DNA from: Streptomyces sp. 2131.1
GTDB lineage: Bacteria > Actinomycetota > Actinomycetes > Streptomycetales > Streptomycetaceae
Assembly (NCBI RefSeq): GCF_900105515.1
Contig: NZ_FNSY01000001.1
Location: 1,922,001-1,986,000 of the forward strand
DNA length: 64,000 nucleotides
Reading direction: 5' to 3'
Shown: one piece after another, positions 36,309-48,009 of the stretch
How the letters are laid out: each line of letters starts with the position of its first letter
How positions within the stretch are numbered: position 1 is the stretch's first letter
Program-made: the position numbers and the translations under genes
The notes under the pieces: model-generated
Seen by the model: the letters and a program-made list of their open reading frames with translations, nothing else
Databases searched by the model: none
What the model was told of the DNA's origin: nothing

Positions 36309-36352
36309 GGTTCTCCTGTGGTGTGCGTTGCTCGTGGGCGGCGACCAGGGCG

Positions 36353-37359
<1,007 letters not shown>

Positions 37360-37363
<4 letters not shown>

Positions 37364-38340
37364 GAGCGGGTCTCCTTGTGCCGGGCGGTGCCGGTACGGG
37401 CCACCGGGGTGAAGCCGACGCGCATCTTGACCTTCCGGGACCCGCCGGTCTCGGTGCGCAGCCGCGGGTTGACGAACTCGTCGATGCCGAAGTTGATCAG
37501 GGCGAGGGACATGCCGAGCAGGGCGATGCAGAGCCCGGCCGGGACGAACCACCACCAGGCGCCCTGGGCGAGTGCCTGGCTGGACTGCGCCCAGAAGAGA
37601 ACGGTCCCCCAGTTCCAGTTGGAGATGTCGGCGACGCCGATGAAGGCGAGGGTGATCTCGGACAGGATCGCGAAGATGACCGTGCCGACGAAGCCGGAGG
37701 CGATGACGGCGGTGAGGTTCGGCATGACCTCGAAGAGGATGATCCGCCAGGTCGGCTCGCCCGTGGCGCGGGCCGCCTCCACGTAGTCGCGGCGGCGCAG
37801 CGACAGGGTCTGGGCACGCAGCACGCGGGCGCCCCACGCCCAGGAGGTGAGGGCGATGACGAAGGCGATGAGCAGGTCGCCGGCGTCCGTGACGAAGCTG
37901 GCGATGATGATGATCAGCGGCAGTCCGGGGATGACCAGGAAGACGTTGGACAGCAGCGACAGCGCCTCGTCGGCCAGCCCGCCGAGGAAGCCGGCGGTGA
38001 CGCCGATCAGCACGGACAGGGCGGTGGCGAGGATGCCCGCGACGAAGCCGACGAGGAGCACGCCCCGGGTGCCGACGAGGATCTGCGAGAGCACGTCCTG
38101 ACCGGTCTGCGTGGTGCCGAACCAGTGCGAACCGGAGGGTGGCTGGAGCAGGTCCTGGCTCATCGCGCTGGGGTCGTACGGGGCGATCCACGGGCCGATG
38201 ATCGCCATCAGCACGAAGAAGAGCAGGATGCCCAGTCCGACGACGGTCTTCCGGCCGCGCAGGAACCGGAATTTGCGCTTGCTCGCTGCCGGGGTCTCGG
38301 TGGCATCGAGTACGGCGACCTCGGATGCGGTGACGGCCAT
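37360..38340 (-). CDS. ABC transporter permease (DppC type)
   Basis: A 326-residue permease with an N-terminal cytoplasmic extension, a first helix, the WFGTTQTGQDVLSQILVGTR loop and five more helices. The coupling loop is EAARATGEPTWRIILFEVMP. It is paired with the permease encoded 5 bases upstream. Confidence 0.94.
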
Positions 38341-38345
38341 GAGCC

Positions 38346-39322
38346 CTACGCCTCCCTTCGGGTACGGGGGTCGAGGAGCATGTAGAGGATGTCGGCGAGG
38401 AGGTTCGCCGCGAGGACGGAGAGCGTGATGATGAGGAAGATGCCCTGCATGAGGGGGTAGTCCTTGGCTCCCACGCCCTGGAAGAGCTGGTAGCCGATGC
38501 CCGGGTAGGAGAAGACCATCTCCACCAGGAGCGTGCCGCCGACGATGAAGCCGAGCGAGAGGGCGAAGCCGGAGATGTTGGGCAGGATCGCGTTGCGTGC
38601 CGCGTATCCGAACATCACCCGGCGCTCGGAGAGGCCCTTGGCCTGGGCGACCATGACGTAGTCCTCGCTGGACACCGTCACCATCATGTTCCGCATGCCG
38701 AGGATCCAGCCGGCCACGGCGCTGAGGACGATCGTGAAGCCGGGCAGCACGCCGTGGTAGAGCGCGCTGGAGATGAACGGCCAGTCGAAGGCGGGCACCA
38801 GCGAGTTGTCGTAGCCGCCGTCGGCCGGGAAGAGCGGCCACTTCACGGCGAACAGCGAGATCGCGATGAGCCCGAGCCAGAAGTACGGGATGGACGAGAT
38901 GAACGTGGTGACGGGCAGCAGGCTGTCCATCCAGGAGCCGCGCCGCCAGCCCGTGAAGACGCCGATGCCGGTGCCGAGCAGGAAGCTGATCAGCGTGGTG
39001 ATGCCGACGAGCGCGAGCGTCCAGGGCAGTGACTGGGCGATGACCTCGCTGACCGGGGTCGGGAAGAAGGTGAACGACAGGCCGAGGTCGCCGTGGAACA
39101 GGTGCGCCCAGTAGTCGGTGTACTGCTGCCAGAGCGACTGCTTCTTGTCGAGGCCGAACAGGGCCTTCAGCGAGTCGATGGCGTTGGTGTCCAGCTGGCC
39201 CTGGAAGCGGGCGATGAGCGCCTGGACGGGGTCGCCCGGCATGAGGCGCGGGATGAGGAAGTTGATCGTGATGGCGGCCCAGGCCGTGACCAGGTAGAAG
39301 GCGAGCCGTTGGAGCAGGAACT

Positions 39323-39326
<4 letters not shown>
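38346..39326 (-). CDS. ABC transporter permease (DppB type)
   Basis: A 326-residue permease beginning [19 protein letters not shown], with a large periplasmic loop after helix 1 and five further helices. The start is GTG 39326, overlapping the stop of the upstream ATPase gene (GTGA), supported by GGAGG 7 bases upstream. Confidence 0.94.
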
Positions 39327-40384
<1,058 letters not shown>

Positions 40385-40408
40385 GGCCGGTACCTGGAAT
40401 CCCTGGTC

Positions 40409-42085
40409 CTACTTGGCGGGCTTGAGCTTCAGCACGATTTCCAGCGAGGAGCGCTGGGTGTGCTGCGGGTCGGCGTACGGGTCGTCCTCGGTGGGCCAGC
40501 CCACCCAGTTCTTCGTGGAGTACTCCGCCCCGATGGGCGCGGCCGCGGTCGGGACCATCGGCGCCTCCTCGACCATGATCTTCTGCAGGCTGTCCATCGC
40601 CGACTTGCGGGAGACGTCCGACTGGGCCTGGGCGAAGTCCTTCAGCGCCTCGGTGGCCTCGGCGCTCTTGAAGCGGCCGAAGTTGCCGGACTGGGAGGGC
40701 TTGCCGATGGGCTGGAGCAGGGCCCCGTCCATGATGTTCTGGTACATGTCGTACGGGGTGGCACCGCTGTTGGTCCAGTGCAGGGTGGCGTCGAAGTTGC
40801 CGTTGGCGACGTCCGCGTTCCAGGAGTCCGCGGTCTGCGTCTTGACCTTGGCGTCGATGCCGATCTTCTTGATGTTGTCCTTGATGATCGACAGGCCGGT
40901 GATGTAGTCGTTCCAGCCGGCCGGGTCGGTGAGGGTGAGCTTCACGGGCTTGCCGCTCGGGTCCTTGAGGACGCCGCCGCTGAGCGTGAAGCCGGCCTTC
41001 TCCAGGACCTTCTTGGCGCCCTCGACGTCCGGCTTCGTGGTGGCGTTCTTGAACTCGTCGGAGAGGAAGGACTTGCCGGCCGGCTGCGGGATGCCGGTGG
41101 GGTTGGTGATCTCCGGGTAGAGGGTCGCCTCGGCCTGGGTGTAGATGGCGTTGCGGTCGATGACCATCGCCATGGCCTTGCGGAGCGCCGGGTTGTCGAA
41201 CGGCTTGCGGGTGGTGTTGAACCAGAGGCCGTGGATGCCGAGGCCGGAGGGGAACCACAGCTTGTGGTTCTTCGGGTCCTTGGCGATGAACAGCTTCTTG
41301 TAGTCCGGCATGAAGACGAAGGACCACTCCAGCTTGCCGCTGGCCAGCGCGGTGGTGGCCGCGTTGTTGTCGTTGTACGTGCTGTAGCGCAGCTCCTTGA
41401 CCTTGGTCGACCCCTTCCAGTAGGTCGGCGTCGCGGTCAGGGTGGTGGTCTGCGGGGTGAAGGTCTTCAGCTTGTACGGGCCGGAGCCGACGGGGTTCCG
41501 GTTGGGCCAGGTCTCCGGGTTCTCGACCTTCTCCCAGATGTGCTTGGGCACGATGTACTGCTGGATGATCTTGTTCTGGTTGACGTACTGCGAGTCGTCG
41601 AAGGTGAGGACGACCTTCTTGCCCTCGACCTTGACCTCGCCCCACTTGATGCCGTCGGCGTTGAGCGCCGGGTGCTTCTTCAGCAGGTTGAAGGTGAAGG
41701 CCACGTCCTCGGCGGTGAGCGGCTTGCCGTCGGCCCACTTGGCCCGGTCGTCGAGGGTGAAGGTGACCTTGTGGAAGTTGAGGTCCCACTTCCAGTCGGT
41801 CGCCAGCCACGGGTCGGCCTTGTCGGCGGGCCGGATCTGGCTGGTCATCGCCAGCGGCTCGTAGATCATCCAGCGGTAGCCGAGGGTGGCACCGGCGGAG
41901 GTGTTGAGGAACGGGTTGCTGTTGTTCGTCTGCGGCCCGTCCGGCTTGCCGATGTTCAGGACGCCCGAAGCGGCGCTGCCGCCGTTCTTGTTGTGGTTCG
42001 AGTTGGCCGAGGAACAGCCTGCGGCGAGTGCGACCACCGCGGTGGCCAGCGCGGCGGCTCTCAGCGTGTGACGGCGTGCGGACAT
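40409..42085 (-). CDS. substrate-binding lipoprotein (SBP family 5), likely for beta-gluco-oligosaccharides
   Basis: A 558-residue lipoprotein with lipobox LAAGC (Cys24) and a family 5 solute-binding fold ([19 protein letters not shown]). Family 5 is nominally peptide-binding, but members in cellobiose, xyloglucan and laminarin loci bind oligosaccharides. GH1, GH16 and GH3 genes directly downstream make a beta-glucan ligand the best reading. GGAG is 7 bases before the ATG at 42085. A TCCGGAAACGG element at 42120-42130 resembles part of the LacI gene's own palindrome. Confidence 0.9.
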   Translation of the reverse strand: MSARRHTLRAAALATAVVALAAGCSSANSNHNKNGGSAASGVLNIGKPDGPQTNNSNPFLNTSAGATLGYRWMIYEPLAMTSQIRPADKADPWLATDWKWDLNFHKVTFTLDDRAKWADGKPLTAEDVAFTFNLLKKHPALNADGIKWGEVKVEGKKVVLTFDDSQYVNQNKIIQQYIVPKHIWEKVENPETWPNRNPVGSGPYKLKTFTPQTTTLTATPTYWKGSTKVKELRYSTYNDNNAATTALASGKLEWSFVFMPDYKKLFIAKDPKNHKLWFPSGLGIHGLWFNTTRKPFDNPALRKAMAMVIDRNAIYTQAEATLYPEITNPTGIPQPAGKSFLSDEFKNATTKPDVEGAKKVLEKAGFTLSGGVLKDPSGKPVKLTLTDPAGWNDYITGLSIIKDNIKKIGIDAKVKTQTADSWNADVANGNFDATLHWTNSGATPYDMYQNIMDGALLQPIGKPSQSGNFGRFKSAEATEALKDFAQAQSDVSRKSAMDSLQKIMVEEAPMVPTAAAPIGAEYSTKNWVGWPTEDDPYADPQHTQRSSLEIVLKLKPAK

Positions 42086-42206
42086 AACGACTCCAGGAGG
42101 GACTGGCGGGTCTGTGGGATCCGGAAACGGGCAGCGCTCGGCGCGCCTTGTACGGGCGTTGCCTTGCGGGCGGTGCGGGTGCGGTACGGGCCTGGGGGAA
42201 CCCTCG

Positions 42207-43181
42207 CTAGGGCGCCGAGTGGCGCACGACCAATTCGGTGGGCAGCACGACCGGGGTGTCCGGTGCCGGTGTGCCGCCCAGGTGGGCGAGCAGCATCCGT
42301 GCGGCCGTCTCACCCATCTGCCGGGTGGGCTGGCGCACGGTGGTCAGGGGCGGTTCGGTGTGCTCGGACATCGGGATGTCGTCGAAGCCGACGACCGCGA
42401 TGTCACCGGGCACGCTCTTCCCCGCGGCGCGCAACGCCCGCAGCACGCCTGCCGCGGTGATGTCGTTGTGCGCGAAGACCGAGTCGAACTCTGTTCCCGA
42501 GGAGAGGAGTTCTTCCACGGCCCGCCTTCCGGAGACCTCGGTGAAGTCACCCAGGACGACGAGGTCGGTGGGGAGGACCGACGTGAACCCGGCCAGCCGG
42601 TCGCGTACGCAGCCGAAGTGCTCCGGGCCGGTGATCACGACGGGCCTGGTGCGGCCGGCGTCCCGCAGATGGCGGGCGGCCGACGCGCCTCCTTCGTGGT
42701 TGGTGGTCACGACGGAGGGGAATTCGGGGTGATGGCCGCGATCGTCGATCAGCACGATCGGCAGGCCGTCGCGGTGCAGTTCCGTGAGGTGGTCCAGGGT
42801 GTTCTCGGGCTCCACCACGACCAGTCCGTCGAAGGCCCGCGCCGACACCTGGCTGGTGAAGCGCTCCACGGACTCGGACCCGCGGTTGCAGGTGAACAGC
42901 AGCAGCCCGTAGTCGGCGGCCTCGACGGTGTCGACGACGCCCTGGAGCACCTCGCCCATCCAGGGCCAGGTCAGCGAAGGCACCAGCATCCCGACCGTAC
43001 GGCTGCTGCCGCGAGCCAGACCGACGGCGCCCGAACTGGGCACGTAACCGAGCTGCGCGATCACTTCACGAACGCGGGCGGCCGTCGAACCGTCCACCTC
43101 GCCCTTGGTGTTGATGACCCGGGACACGGTCGTCTTGCTGACGCCGGCCTCGCGGGCGACATCAGCGATGGTGACACGCAT
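42207..43181 (-). CDS. LacI family transcriptional regulator of the beta-glucan locus
   Basis: A 324-residue repressor: N-terminal LacI helix-turn-helix (IADVAREAGVSKTTVSRVIN) and a periplasmic-binding-protein-like sensor domain (GFDDIPMSEHTEPPLTTVRQ). The start ATG 43181 is fixed by GGAGG 6 bases upstream and by the conserved family N-terminus. It is the first gene of the minus-strand locus, 121 bases from the solute-binding gene. Palindromic ACCGG repeats upstream suggest autoregulation. The inducer is probably a short beta-gluco-oligosaccharide; this is inference. Confidence 0.93.
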   Translation of the reverse strand: MRVTIADVAREAGVSKTTVSRVINTKGEVDGSTAARVREVIAQLGYVPSSGAVGLARGSSRTVGMLVPSLTWPWMGEVLQGVVDTVEAADYGLLLFTCNRGSESVERFTSQVSARAFDGLVVVEPENTLDHLTELHRDGLPIVLIDDRGHHPEFPSVVTTNHEGGASAARHLRDAGRTRPVVITGPEHFGCVRDRLAGFTSVLPTDLVVLGDFTEVSGRRAVEELLSSGTEFDSVFAHNDITAAGVLRALRAAGKSVPGDIAVVGFDDIPMSEHTEPPLTTVRQPTRQMGETAARMLLAHLGGTPAPDTPVVLPTELVVRHSAP

Positions 43182-43235
43182 CGGGGCCTCCAGGGACACA
43201 ACGGGACAGAGGGAACGGCCGTAGTGGCCGGCGAT

Positions 43236-43272
43236 GGAACCGGTACCGCAACCGGTTCCGGAACCGGTACCG
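43236..43272. promoter_or_regulatory. operator cluster of the LacI regulator
   Basis: A perfect 18-base palindrome ACCGGTTCCGGAACCGGT (43251-43268) lies inside a direct repeat GGAACCGGTACCG (43236-43248 and 43260-43272, 24 bases apart). It is 55-91 bases upstream of the LacI start. The overlapping arrangement could bind two dimers. Confidence 0.65.
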
Positions 43273-43457
43273 GCGTTGGTGGCTGGAGTTAACCCCGCTG
43301 GAACACACCCGTCAATACTTCACGTCGAGATTGGTCCGTACCCATCTGATAACGAGAAGAACACGGCCCATTCGTTCAACTCCTGAACGCACAGCACCCT
43401 TGACGCGGCCCCCGGAATCCCGTTCACTCTCTCCCCGTACGGGGCCGTGCACGCGAA

Positions 43458-43500
43458 CGCCCCCGTCCGCCCCACCGGTTGCGGCGGGCGGACGGGGGCG
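43458..43500 (-). terminator. hairpin terminator of cimA
   Basis: A perfect 15-base stem (43458-43472 with 43486-43500) and 13-base loop, 17 bases after the cimA stop. Confidence 0.8.
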
Positions 43501-43516
43501 GCGTGTCGTGCGGGCG

Positions 43517-45124
43517 TCAGTCCGTCGGTTCGAGGCCGGCGCGCAGCAGGCCGTAGGTGTACGCGTCCTCCAGCGCCTGCCAGGACGCGGAGATGATGTT
43601 CTCCGCGACCCCGACGGTCGACCAGTCGGCGGTGCCGTCGCCGGTGGTGATCAGGACGCGCGTGGTGGAGTCGGTGCCGGTGCGGCCCTCCAGGATGCGG
43701 ACCTTGTAGTCCGTCAGCTCCAGCTTGGCGAGCTGCGGGTAGATCCGCTCCAGGGCCACCCGCAGCGCCCGGTCCAGGGCGTTGACCGGCCCGTTGCCCT
43801 CCGCGGTGGCGACGATCCGCTCGCCCTTGGCCCACAGCTTCACGGTCGCCTCGTTGGCGTGGGTGCCGTCGGGGCGGTCCTCGACGATCGCCCGCCAGGA
43901 CTCCGTACGGAAGTAGCGCCGCACCCGGCCCTCGGCCTCGCCGCGCAGCAGCAGCTCGAAGGAGGCGTCGGCGGCCTCGTAGGTGTAGCCCTTGAGCTCG
44001 CGCTCCTTGACCCGTGCGACGACCCGGGAGACCAGCTCGCGGTCGCCGCCGAGGTCGATGCCCAGCTCGTCGCTCTTCAGCTCGATGGAGGCCCGTCCGG
44101 CCATGTCGGAGACCAGCATCCGCATGGTGTTGCCGACCAGGGCGGGGTCGATGTGCTGGTAGAGGTCCGGGTCCACCTTGATCGCGGAGGCGTGCAGCCC
44201 GGCCTTGTGCGCGAAGGCGGAGACGCCGACGTAGGGCTGGTGGGTGGACGGGGTGAGGTTGACGACCTCGGCGATGGCGTGCGAGACGCGGGTCATGTCG
44301 GCCAGCGCGCCGTCGGGCAGCACCCGCTTGCCGTACTTGAGCTCCAGCGCGGCGACGACCGGGAAGAGGTTGGCGTTGCCCACGCGCTCGCCGTAGCCGT
44401 TGGCGGTGCACTGGACGTGCGTGGCGCCCGCGTCGACGGCGGCGAGGGTGTTCGCGACGGCGCAGCCCGTGTCGTCCTGGGCGTGGATGCCGAGCCGGGC
44501 GCCGGTGTCGGCGATGACCGTGGAGACGACGGCCTGGATCTGGGCCGGGAGCATCCCGCCGTTGGTGTCGCAGAGGATGACGACGTCGGCGCCGGCGTCG
44601 GCGGCGGTCTTGACGACGGCCTTGGCGTACTCGGGGTTGGCGCGGTACCCGTCGAAGAAGTGCTCGCAGTCGACGAAGACCCGGCGTCCCTGTTCGCGGA
44701 GGTGGGAGACGGTGTCGCGGACCATCTCCAGGTTCTCCTCCAGCGTGGTGCGCAGCGCGAGTTCCACATGGCGGTCGTGGGACTTGGCGACCAGCGTGAT
44801 GACCGGGGCACCCGACTCCAGCAGCGCCTTGACCTGGGGGTCGGTCTCCGCCGAGCCGCCCGCCCTGCGGGTCGCGCCGAAGGCGACCAGCTCGGCGTTC
44901 TTGAACTCGATCTCCTGGCGGGCGCGGGCGAAGAACTCGGTGTCGCGGGGGTTGGCGCCCGGCCAGCCGCCCTCGATGAAGCCGACGCCGAACTCGTCCA
45001 GGTGCCGGGCGATGGTGAGCTTGTCGGCGACCGTCAGGTTGATGCCTTCACGCTGCGAACCGTCACGCAGCGTGGTGTCGAAGACATGGAAGCTGTCGTC
45101 GGTGGGCTTGGCCTTGGTGGTCAT
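43517..45124 (-). CDS. cimA: (R)-citramalate synthase
   Basis: A 535-residue enzyme of the HMGL/LeuA-like family that condenses pyruvate and acetyl-CoA to citramalate, the threonine-independent entry to isoleucine (and to 2-oxobutyrate). The catalytic motif DTTLRDGSQREG is at the N-terminus, and DGANRECGTANGYGERVGN-type sequence (TANGYGERVGNANLF) marks the barrel end; the last 120 residues form a LeuA-dimer type regulatory domain. Length and pattern fit the CimA group rather than 2-isopropylmalate synthase. It is preceded by an attenuator with a leader peptide containing two Ile codons, so it is probably induced by isoleucine shortage. leuB and ilvE lie upstream on the same strand. Confidence 0.93.
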   Translation of the reverse strand: MTTKAKPTDDSFHVFDTTLRDGSQREGINLTVADKLTIARHLDEFGVGFIEGGWPGANPRDTEFFARARQEIEFKNAELVAFGATRRAGGSAETDPQVKALLESGAPVITLVAKSHDRHVELALRTTLEENLEMVRDTVSHLREQGRRVFVDCEHFFDGYRANPEYAKAVVKTAADAGADVVILCDTNGGMLPAQIQAVVSTVIADTGARLGIHAQDDTGCAVANTLAAVDAGATHVQCTANGYGERVGNANLFPVVAALELKYGKRVLPDGALADMTRVSHAIAEVVNLTPSTHQPYVGVSAFAHKAGLHASAIKVDPDLYQHIDPALVGNTMRMLVSDMAGRASIELKSDELGIDLGGDRELVSRVVARVKERELKGYTYEAADASFELLLRGEAEGRVRRYFRTESWRAIVEDRPDGTHANEATVKLWAKGERIVATAEGNGPVNALDRALRVALERIYPQLAKLELTDYKVRILEGRTGTDSTTRVLITTGDGTADWSTVGVAENIISASWQALEDAYTYGLLRAGLEPTD

Positions 45125-45166
45125 GGCTGGTCTGACTCCTGTCGGATGAGTGGATCCGGACGGCTG

Positions 45167-45222
45167 GGCCGTGTCCGGCGGATCAGGGCCGGGGTCGCGA
45201 CCCCGATCCGCCGGACACGGCC
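45167..45222 (-). repeat. 18-base inverted repeat with nested palindrome in the cimA leader
   Basis: The arms 45167-45184 and 45205-45222 are perfect reverse complements. The 20-base loop contains the palindrome GGGGTCGCGACCCC (45191-45204). It lies 43 bases upstream of the cimA start and after the attenuator. Confidence 0.7.
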
Positions 45223-45281
45223 TGGCTCCACTTGCCCCCATCATCCCGCGCGCCTCGTGCACCGGCCGAGGTGAGGGCCGG

Positions 45282-45313
45282 AAAACGAAAAAACCCCTCG
45301 CGGGTGCGAGAGG
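45282..45313 (-). terminator. Rho-independent terminator of the cimA attenuator
   Basis: On the minus strand: an 8-base stem CCTCTCGC/GCGAGGGG with loop ACCC and a run of six T followed by CGTTTT. A U-tract terminator is rare in this genome and lies inside a leader, between a short Ile-rich ORF and cimA, as in amino-acid attenuators. Confidence 0.8.
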
Positions 45314-45368
45314 TCTGCGCGCGGGTCTGGGGCACGGCGGCCGTGCCGTACGTGGTGGTACGGAACGG

Positions 45369-45404
45369 TCACTGCGGACCGGCGCGCCTGCTGCCAATAA
45401 TCAT
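45369..45404 (-). CDS. cimA leader peptide MIIGSRRAGPQ
   Basis: An 11-residue ORF whose second and third codons are both ATT (Ile), a rare codon in Streptomyces where ATC dominates. It ends 55 bases before the terminator hairpin. Ribosome stalling at these codons under isoleucine shortage would prevent terminator formation. No strong Shine-Dalgarno is visible; a -10-like CAGACT lies at 45426-45431. Confidence 0.7.
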   Translation of the reverse strand: MIIGSRRAGPQ

Positions 45405-45475
45405 GACGAACGAGGACACGGCAGCAGTCTGGCACAGGACCGCCGCCGCGACCCGCCCCGTCTCAGGATGCGGGC

Positions 45476-45516
45476 GTACGCGGAGCGCCCGGCGGGACAC
45501 CGGGCGCTCCGCGTAC
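45476..45516 (-). terminator. hairpin terminator of ilvE
   Basis: A perfect 17-base stem (45476-45492 with 45500-45516) and 7-base loop, 7 bases after the ilvE stop. Confidence 0.85.
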
Positions 45517-45523
45517 CGCGCGC

Positions 45524-46612
45524 CTAGGCCAGGGAGTGCATCCAGCCGTGGGTGTCGTCGGCGATGCCGCGCTGGATGTCGAGCAGGCGCTCGCGCAGCT
45601 TGAGGGTGACCGGGCCGGGGGTGCCGTCGCCCTGGGTCCACTCGCCGCCCGCGCTCTTCACGGTGCCGACGGGGGTGATGACGGCGGCGGTGCCGCAGGC
45701 GAAGACCTCGGTGAGGGTGCCGGCGGCGGTGTCCTCGCGCCACTGGTCGATGGAGACGCGGGCCTCCTCGGAGGTGTGGCCGAGGTCACCGGCCAGCTTG
45801 AGGAGCGAGTCGCGGGTGATGCCCGCGAGCAGGGAGCCGGTGAGGGACGGGGTGACGATCCGGTCCCCGTACACGAAGTAGAGGTTCATGCCGCCCAGCT
45901 CCTCCACCCACTTGTGCTCGACGGCGTCGAGGTAGGCGACCTGGTCGCAGCCCTTGGCGGCGGCCTCGGCCTGGGCGAGGAGCGACGCGGCGTAGTTGCC
46001 GCCGGTCTTGGCGTCGCCCATGCCGCCGGGGACGGCGCGGACCCGGTCCTCGGAGAGCCAGATGGAGACGGGCTTCACCCCGCCGGGGAAGTAGGCGCCG
46101 GCGGGCGAGGCGATGACCAGGAAGAGGTACTCGTTGGCCGGCCGCACGCCCAGGCCGACCTCGGTCGCGATCATGAAGGGGCGCAGGTAGAGGGACTCCT
46201 CGCCGCCGTGCGCCGGGACCCAGGCGGCGTCCTGCTGGACGAGCGCGTCACAGGCCGCGACGAAGGTCTCGACGGGCAGCTCCGGCATGGCGAGGCGGCG
46301 GGCGGAGGACCGGAAGCGCTCGCCGTTGGCCTCGGGGCGGAAGGTGGCGACCGAGCCGTCGGGCTGGCGGTACGCCTTGAGACCCTCGAAGATCTCCTGG
46401 CCGTAGTGCAGCGTCATGTTGGCGGGGTCGATCGACAGCGGCGCGTACGGGACGAGCTGGGCGTCGTGCCAGCCGCGGCCTTCGGTCCACTTGATCGTCA
46501 CCATGTGGTCGGTGAAGTAGCGGCCGAATCCGGGCTTGGCCAGGATCGCCTCGCGCTCCGCGTCGGACAGCGGGTTCGAGGAGGGCTTGAGCTCGATCGT
46601 GGTCGTCGTCAT
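45524..46612 (-). CDS. ilvE: branched-chain amino acid aminotransferase
   Basis: A 362-residue PLP enzyme of fold type IV, the long eukaryote-like BCAT form. The PLP Lys is Lys202 in [27 protein letters not shown] is the N-terminal hallmark. It makes valine, leucine and isoleucine from their 2-oxo acids with glutamate. It lies 227 bases downstream of leuB with a terminator between, so it likely has its own promoter; no Ile/Val/Leu leader ORF is seen before it. Confidence 0.96.
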   Translation of the reverse strand: MTTTTIELKPSSNPLSDAEREAILAKPGFGRYFTDHMVTIKWTEGRGWHDAQLVPYAPLSIDPANMTLHYGQEIFEGLKAYRQPDGSVATFRPEANGERFRSSARRLAMPELPVETFVAACDALVQQDAAWVPAHGGEESLYLRPFMIATEVGLGVRPANEYLFLVIASPAGAYFPGGVKPVSIWLSEDRVRAVPGGMGDAKTGGNYAASLLAQAEAAAKGCDQVAYLDAVEHKWVEELGGMNLYFVYGDRIVTPSLTGSLLAGITRDSLLKLAGDLGHTSEEARVSIDQWREDTAAGTLTEVFACGTAAVITPVGTVKSAGGEWTQGDGTPGPVTLKLRERLLDIQRGIADDTHGWMHSLA

Positions 46613-46787
46613 GAGTGCGTGTCCTTCACCGTTTTGTGTGTGTAGGACCGCGCACGCCGTTAAGTGCTAGGACGTCCGAGCTTCGCTGCGAGACACGGTC
46701 CCGTTCGATTATCGCTCGAAGGGTGCCGTGCACGAAATGGCGTGAATGCGGTCCAGGGTTCGATGGTGACACCCGGGGCCGCACAGG

Positions 46788-46824
46788 AGAAGCCGCCGGG
46801 TGCGTCTGCGACCCGGCGGCTTCT
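46788..46824 (-). terminator. hairpin terminator of leuB
   Basis: A perfect 14-base stem (46788-46801 with 46811-46824) with 9-base loop, 16 bases after the leuB stop. Confidence 0.8.
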
Positions 46825-46839
46825 GTGGGAGTCGTCGGA

Positions 46840-47880
46840 TCAGCCCGCTACGCGTACCGCGAGCGCGTCGCCGATCTCGTCGGTCGTACGGGCCGTCCCG
46901 TCGCGCTCCGCGAGGTCGGCGGAGACGGCGTCCTCGATGCGCACGGCCTCGGCCTCGTAGCCGAGGTGGCGCAGCAGGAGGGCGACAGAGAGGATCGTGG
47001 CGGTCGGGTCGGCCTTGCCCTGCCCCGCGATGTCGGGGGCGGAGCCGTGGACAGGCTCGAACATCGACGGGAAGGCACCCGTCGGGTTGATGTTGCCGGA
47101 GGCGGCCAGGCCGATGCCGCCGGAGACGGCCGCGGCGAGGTCGGTGAGGATGTCGCCGAAGAGGTTGTCGGTGACGATGACGTCGAAGCGCTCCGGCTGC
47201 GTGACGAAGAAGATCGTCGCGGCGTCGACGTGCAGGTAGTCGGTGGTGACCTGGGGGTACTCGGCCGCCACCTTGTCGAAGGTGTTCTTCCACAGGTGGC
47301 CCGCGTACACGAGGACGTTGTTCTTGTGGACCAGCGTCAGCTTCTTGCGCGGACGGGCGGCGGCGCGCTCGAAGGCGTCCCGGACGACCCGCTCGACGCC
47401 GAAGGCGGTGTTGAGGCTGACCTCGGTGGCGACCTCGTGCTCCGTGCCGGTGCGCAGCGAGCCGCCGTTGCCGGTGTACGGGCCCTCGGTGCCCTCGCGG
47501 ACGACGACGAAGTCGATGTCCGGACGGCCGGCCAGCGGGGTGTCCGTGTTCGGGAAGAGCTTCGACGGCCGCAGGTTGATGAAGTGGTCGAAGGCGAAGC
47601 GCAGCTTCAGCAGCAGCCCGCGCTCCAGGACGCCGGAGGGCACGGACGGGTCGCCGATCGCGCCGAGCAGGATGGCGTCGTGGCCCTTGAGGGCTTCGAG
47701 CTCCGCGTCGGGGAGGGTCTCACCGGTACGGTGCCAGCGCCGGGCGCCAAGGTCGTACTCCTTGGTCTCCAGCTTCACATCCTGCGGGAGAACAGCGTTG
47801 AGGACCTTGAGGCCCTGGGCCACGACCTCCTGGCCGATACCGTCACCGGGGATCACTGCGAGATTGATGCTGCGAGACAT
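46840..47880 (-). CDS. leuB: 3-isopropylmalate dehydrogenase
   Basis: A 346-residue NAD-dependent enzyme of leucine synthesis; in strains with CimA it also oxidises the citramalate-derived intermediate for isoleucine. Motifs: [11 protein letters not shown] at the N-terminus, [21 protein letters not shown] and [14 protein letters not shown]. It starts ATG 47880 and is divergent from the phosphatase gene. Confidence 0.96.
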   Translation of the reverse strand: MSRSINLAVIPGDGIGQEVVAQGLKVLNAVLPQDVKLETKEYDLGARRWHRTGETLPDAELEALKGHDAILLGAIGDPSVPSGVLERGLLLKLRFAFDHFINLRPSKLFPNTDTPLAGRPDIDFVVVREGTEGPYTGNGGSLRTGTEHEVATEVSLNTAFGVERVVRDAFERAAARPRKKLTLVHKNNVLVYAGHLWKNTFDKVAAEYPQVTTDYLHVDAATIFFVTQPERFDVIVTDNLFGDILTDLAAAVSGGIGLAASGNINPTGAFPSMFEPVHGSAPDIAGQGKADPTATILSVALLLRHLGYEAEAVRIEDAVSADLAERDGTARTTDEIGDALAVRVAG

Positions 47881-47958
47881 GGTGGCACCCTACTGCTCGT
47901 CCCACCCCATGACACGTCACGTCCACCATGCGGACACATGAGCAGCTGTATGTGTAGC

Positions 47959-47969
47959 GTTCACCTATT
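47959..47969 (+). promoter_or_regulatory. possible PhoP half-site GTTCACCTATT
   Basis: It matches one 11-base unit of the Streptomyces PHO box and lies 41 bases upstream of a phosphatase start. The neighbouring 11 bases do not match well, so a full box is not proven. Confidence 0.3.
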
Positions 47970-48009
47970 CGACGGAAGGGCGTCAGCCGGGCGGTGGAGG
48001 TTGTCGCCC

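Larger units (their letters stand above)
43182..43516. other. intergenic region between the LacI gene and cimA
   Basis: About 335 bases with no gene. It holds the LacI operator cluster (43236-43272), an AT-richer stretch near 43310-43385 likely to include the LacI promoter, and the cimA terminator (43458-43500). Confidence 0.6.
45125..45523 (-). other. cimA leader region
   Basis: About 400 bases between ilvE and cimA. In transcription order it holds the ilvE terminator (45476-45516), the leader peptide (45369-45404), a Rho-independent hairpin (45282-45313), and an 18-base inverted repeat (45167-45222) before the cimA start. Confidence 0.75.

Noticed and set aside
46615..48009. In-frame extension upstream of the phosphatase start
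   Set aside because: It runs antisense through leuB and has no ribosome site; ATG 48010 has a strong site and starts the Tat signal region.
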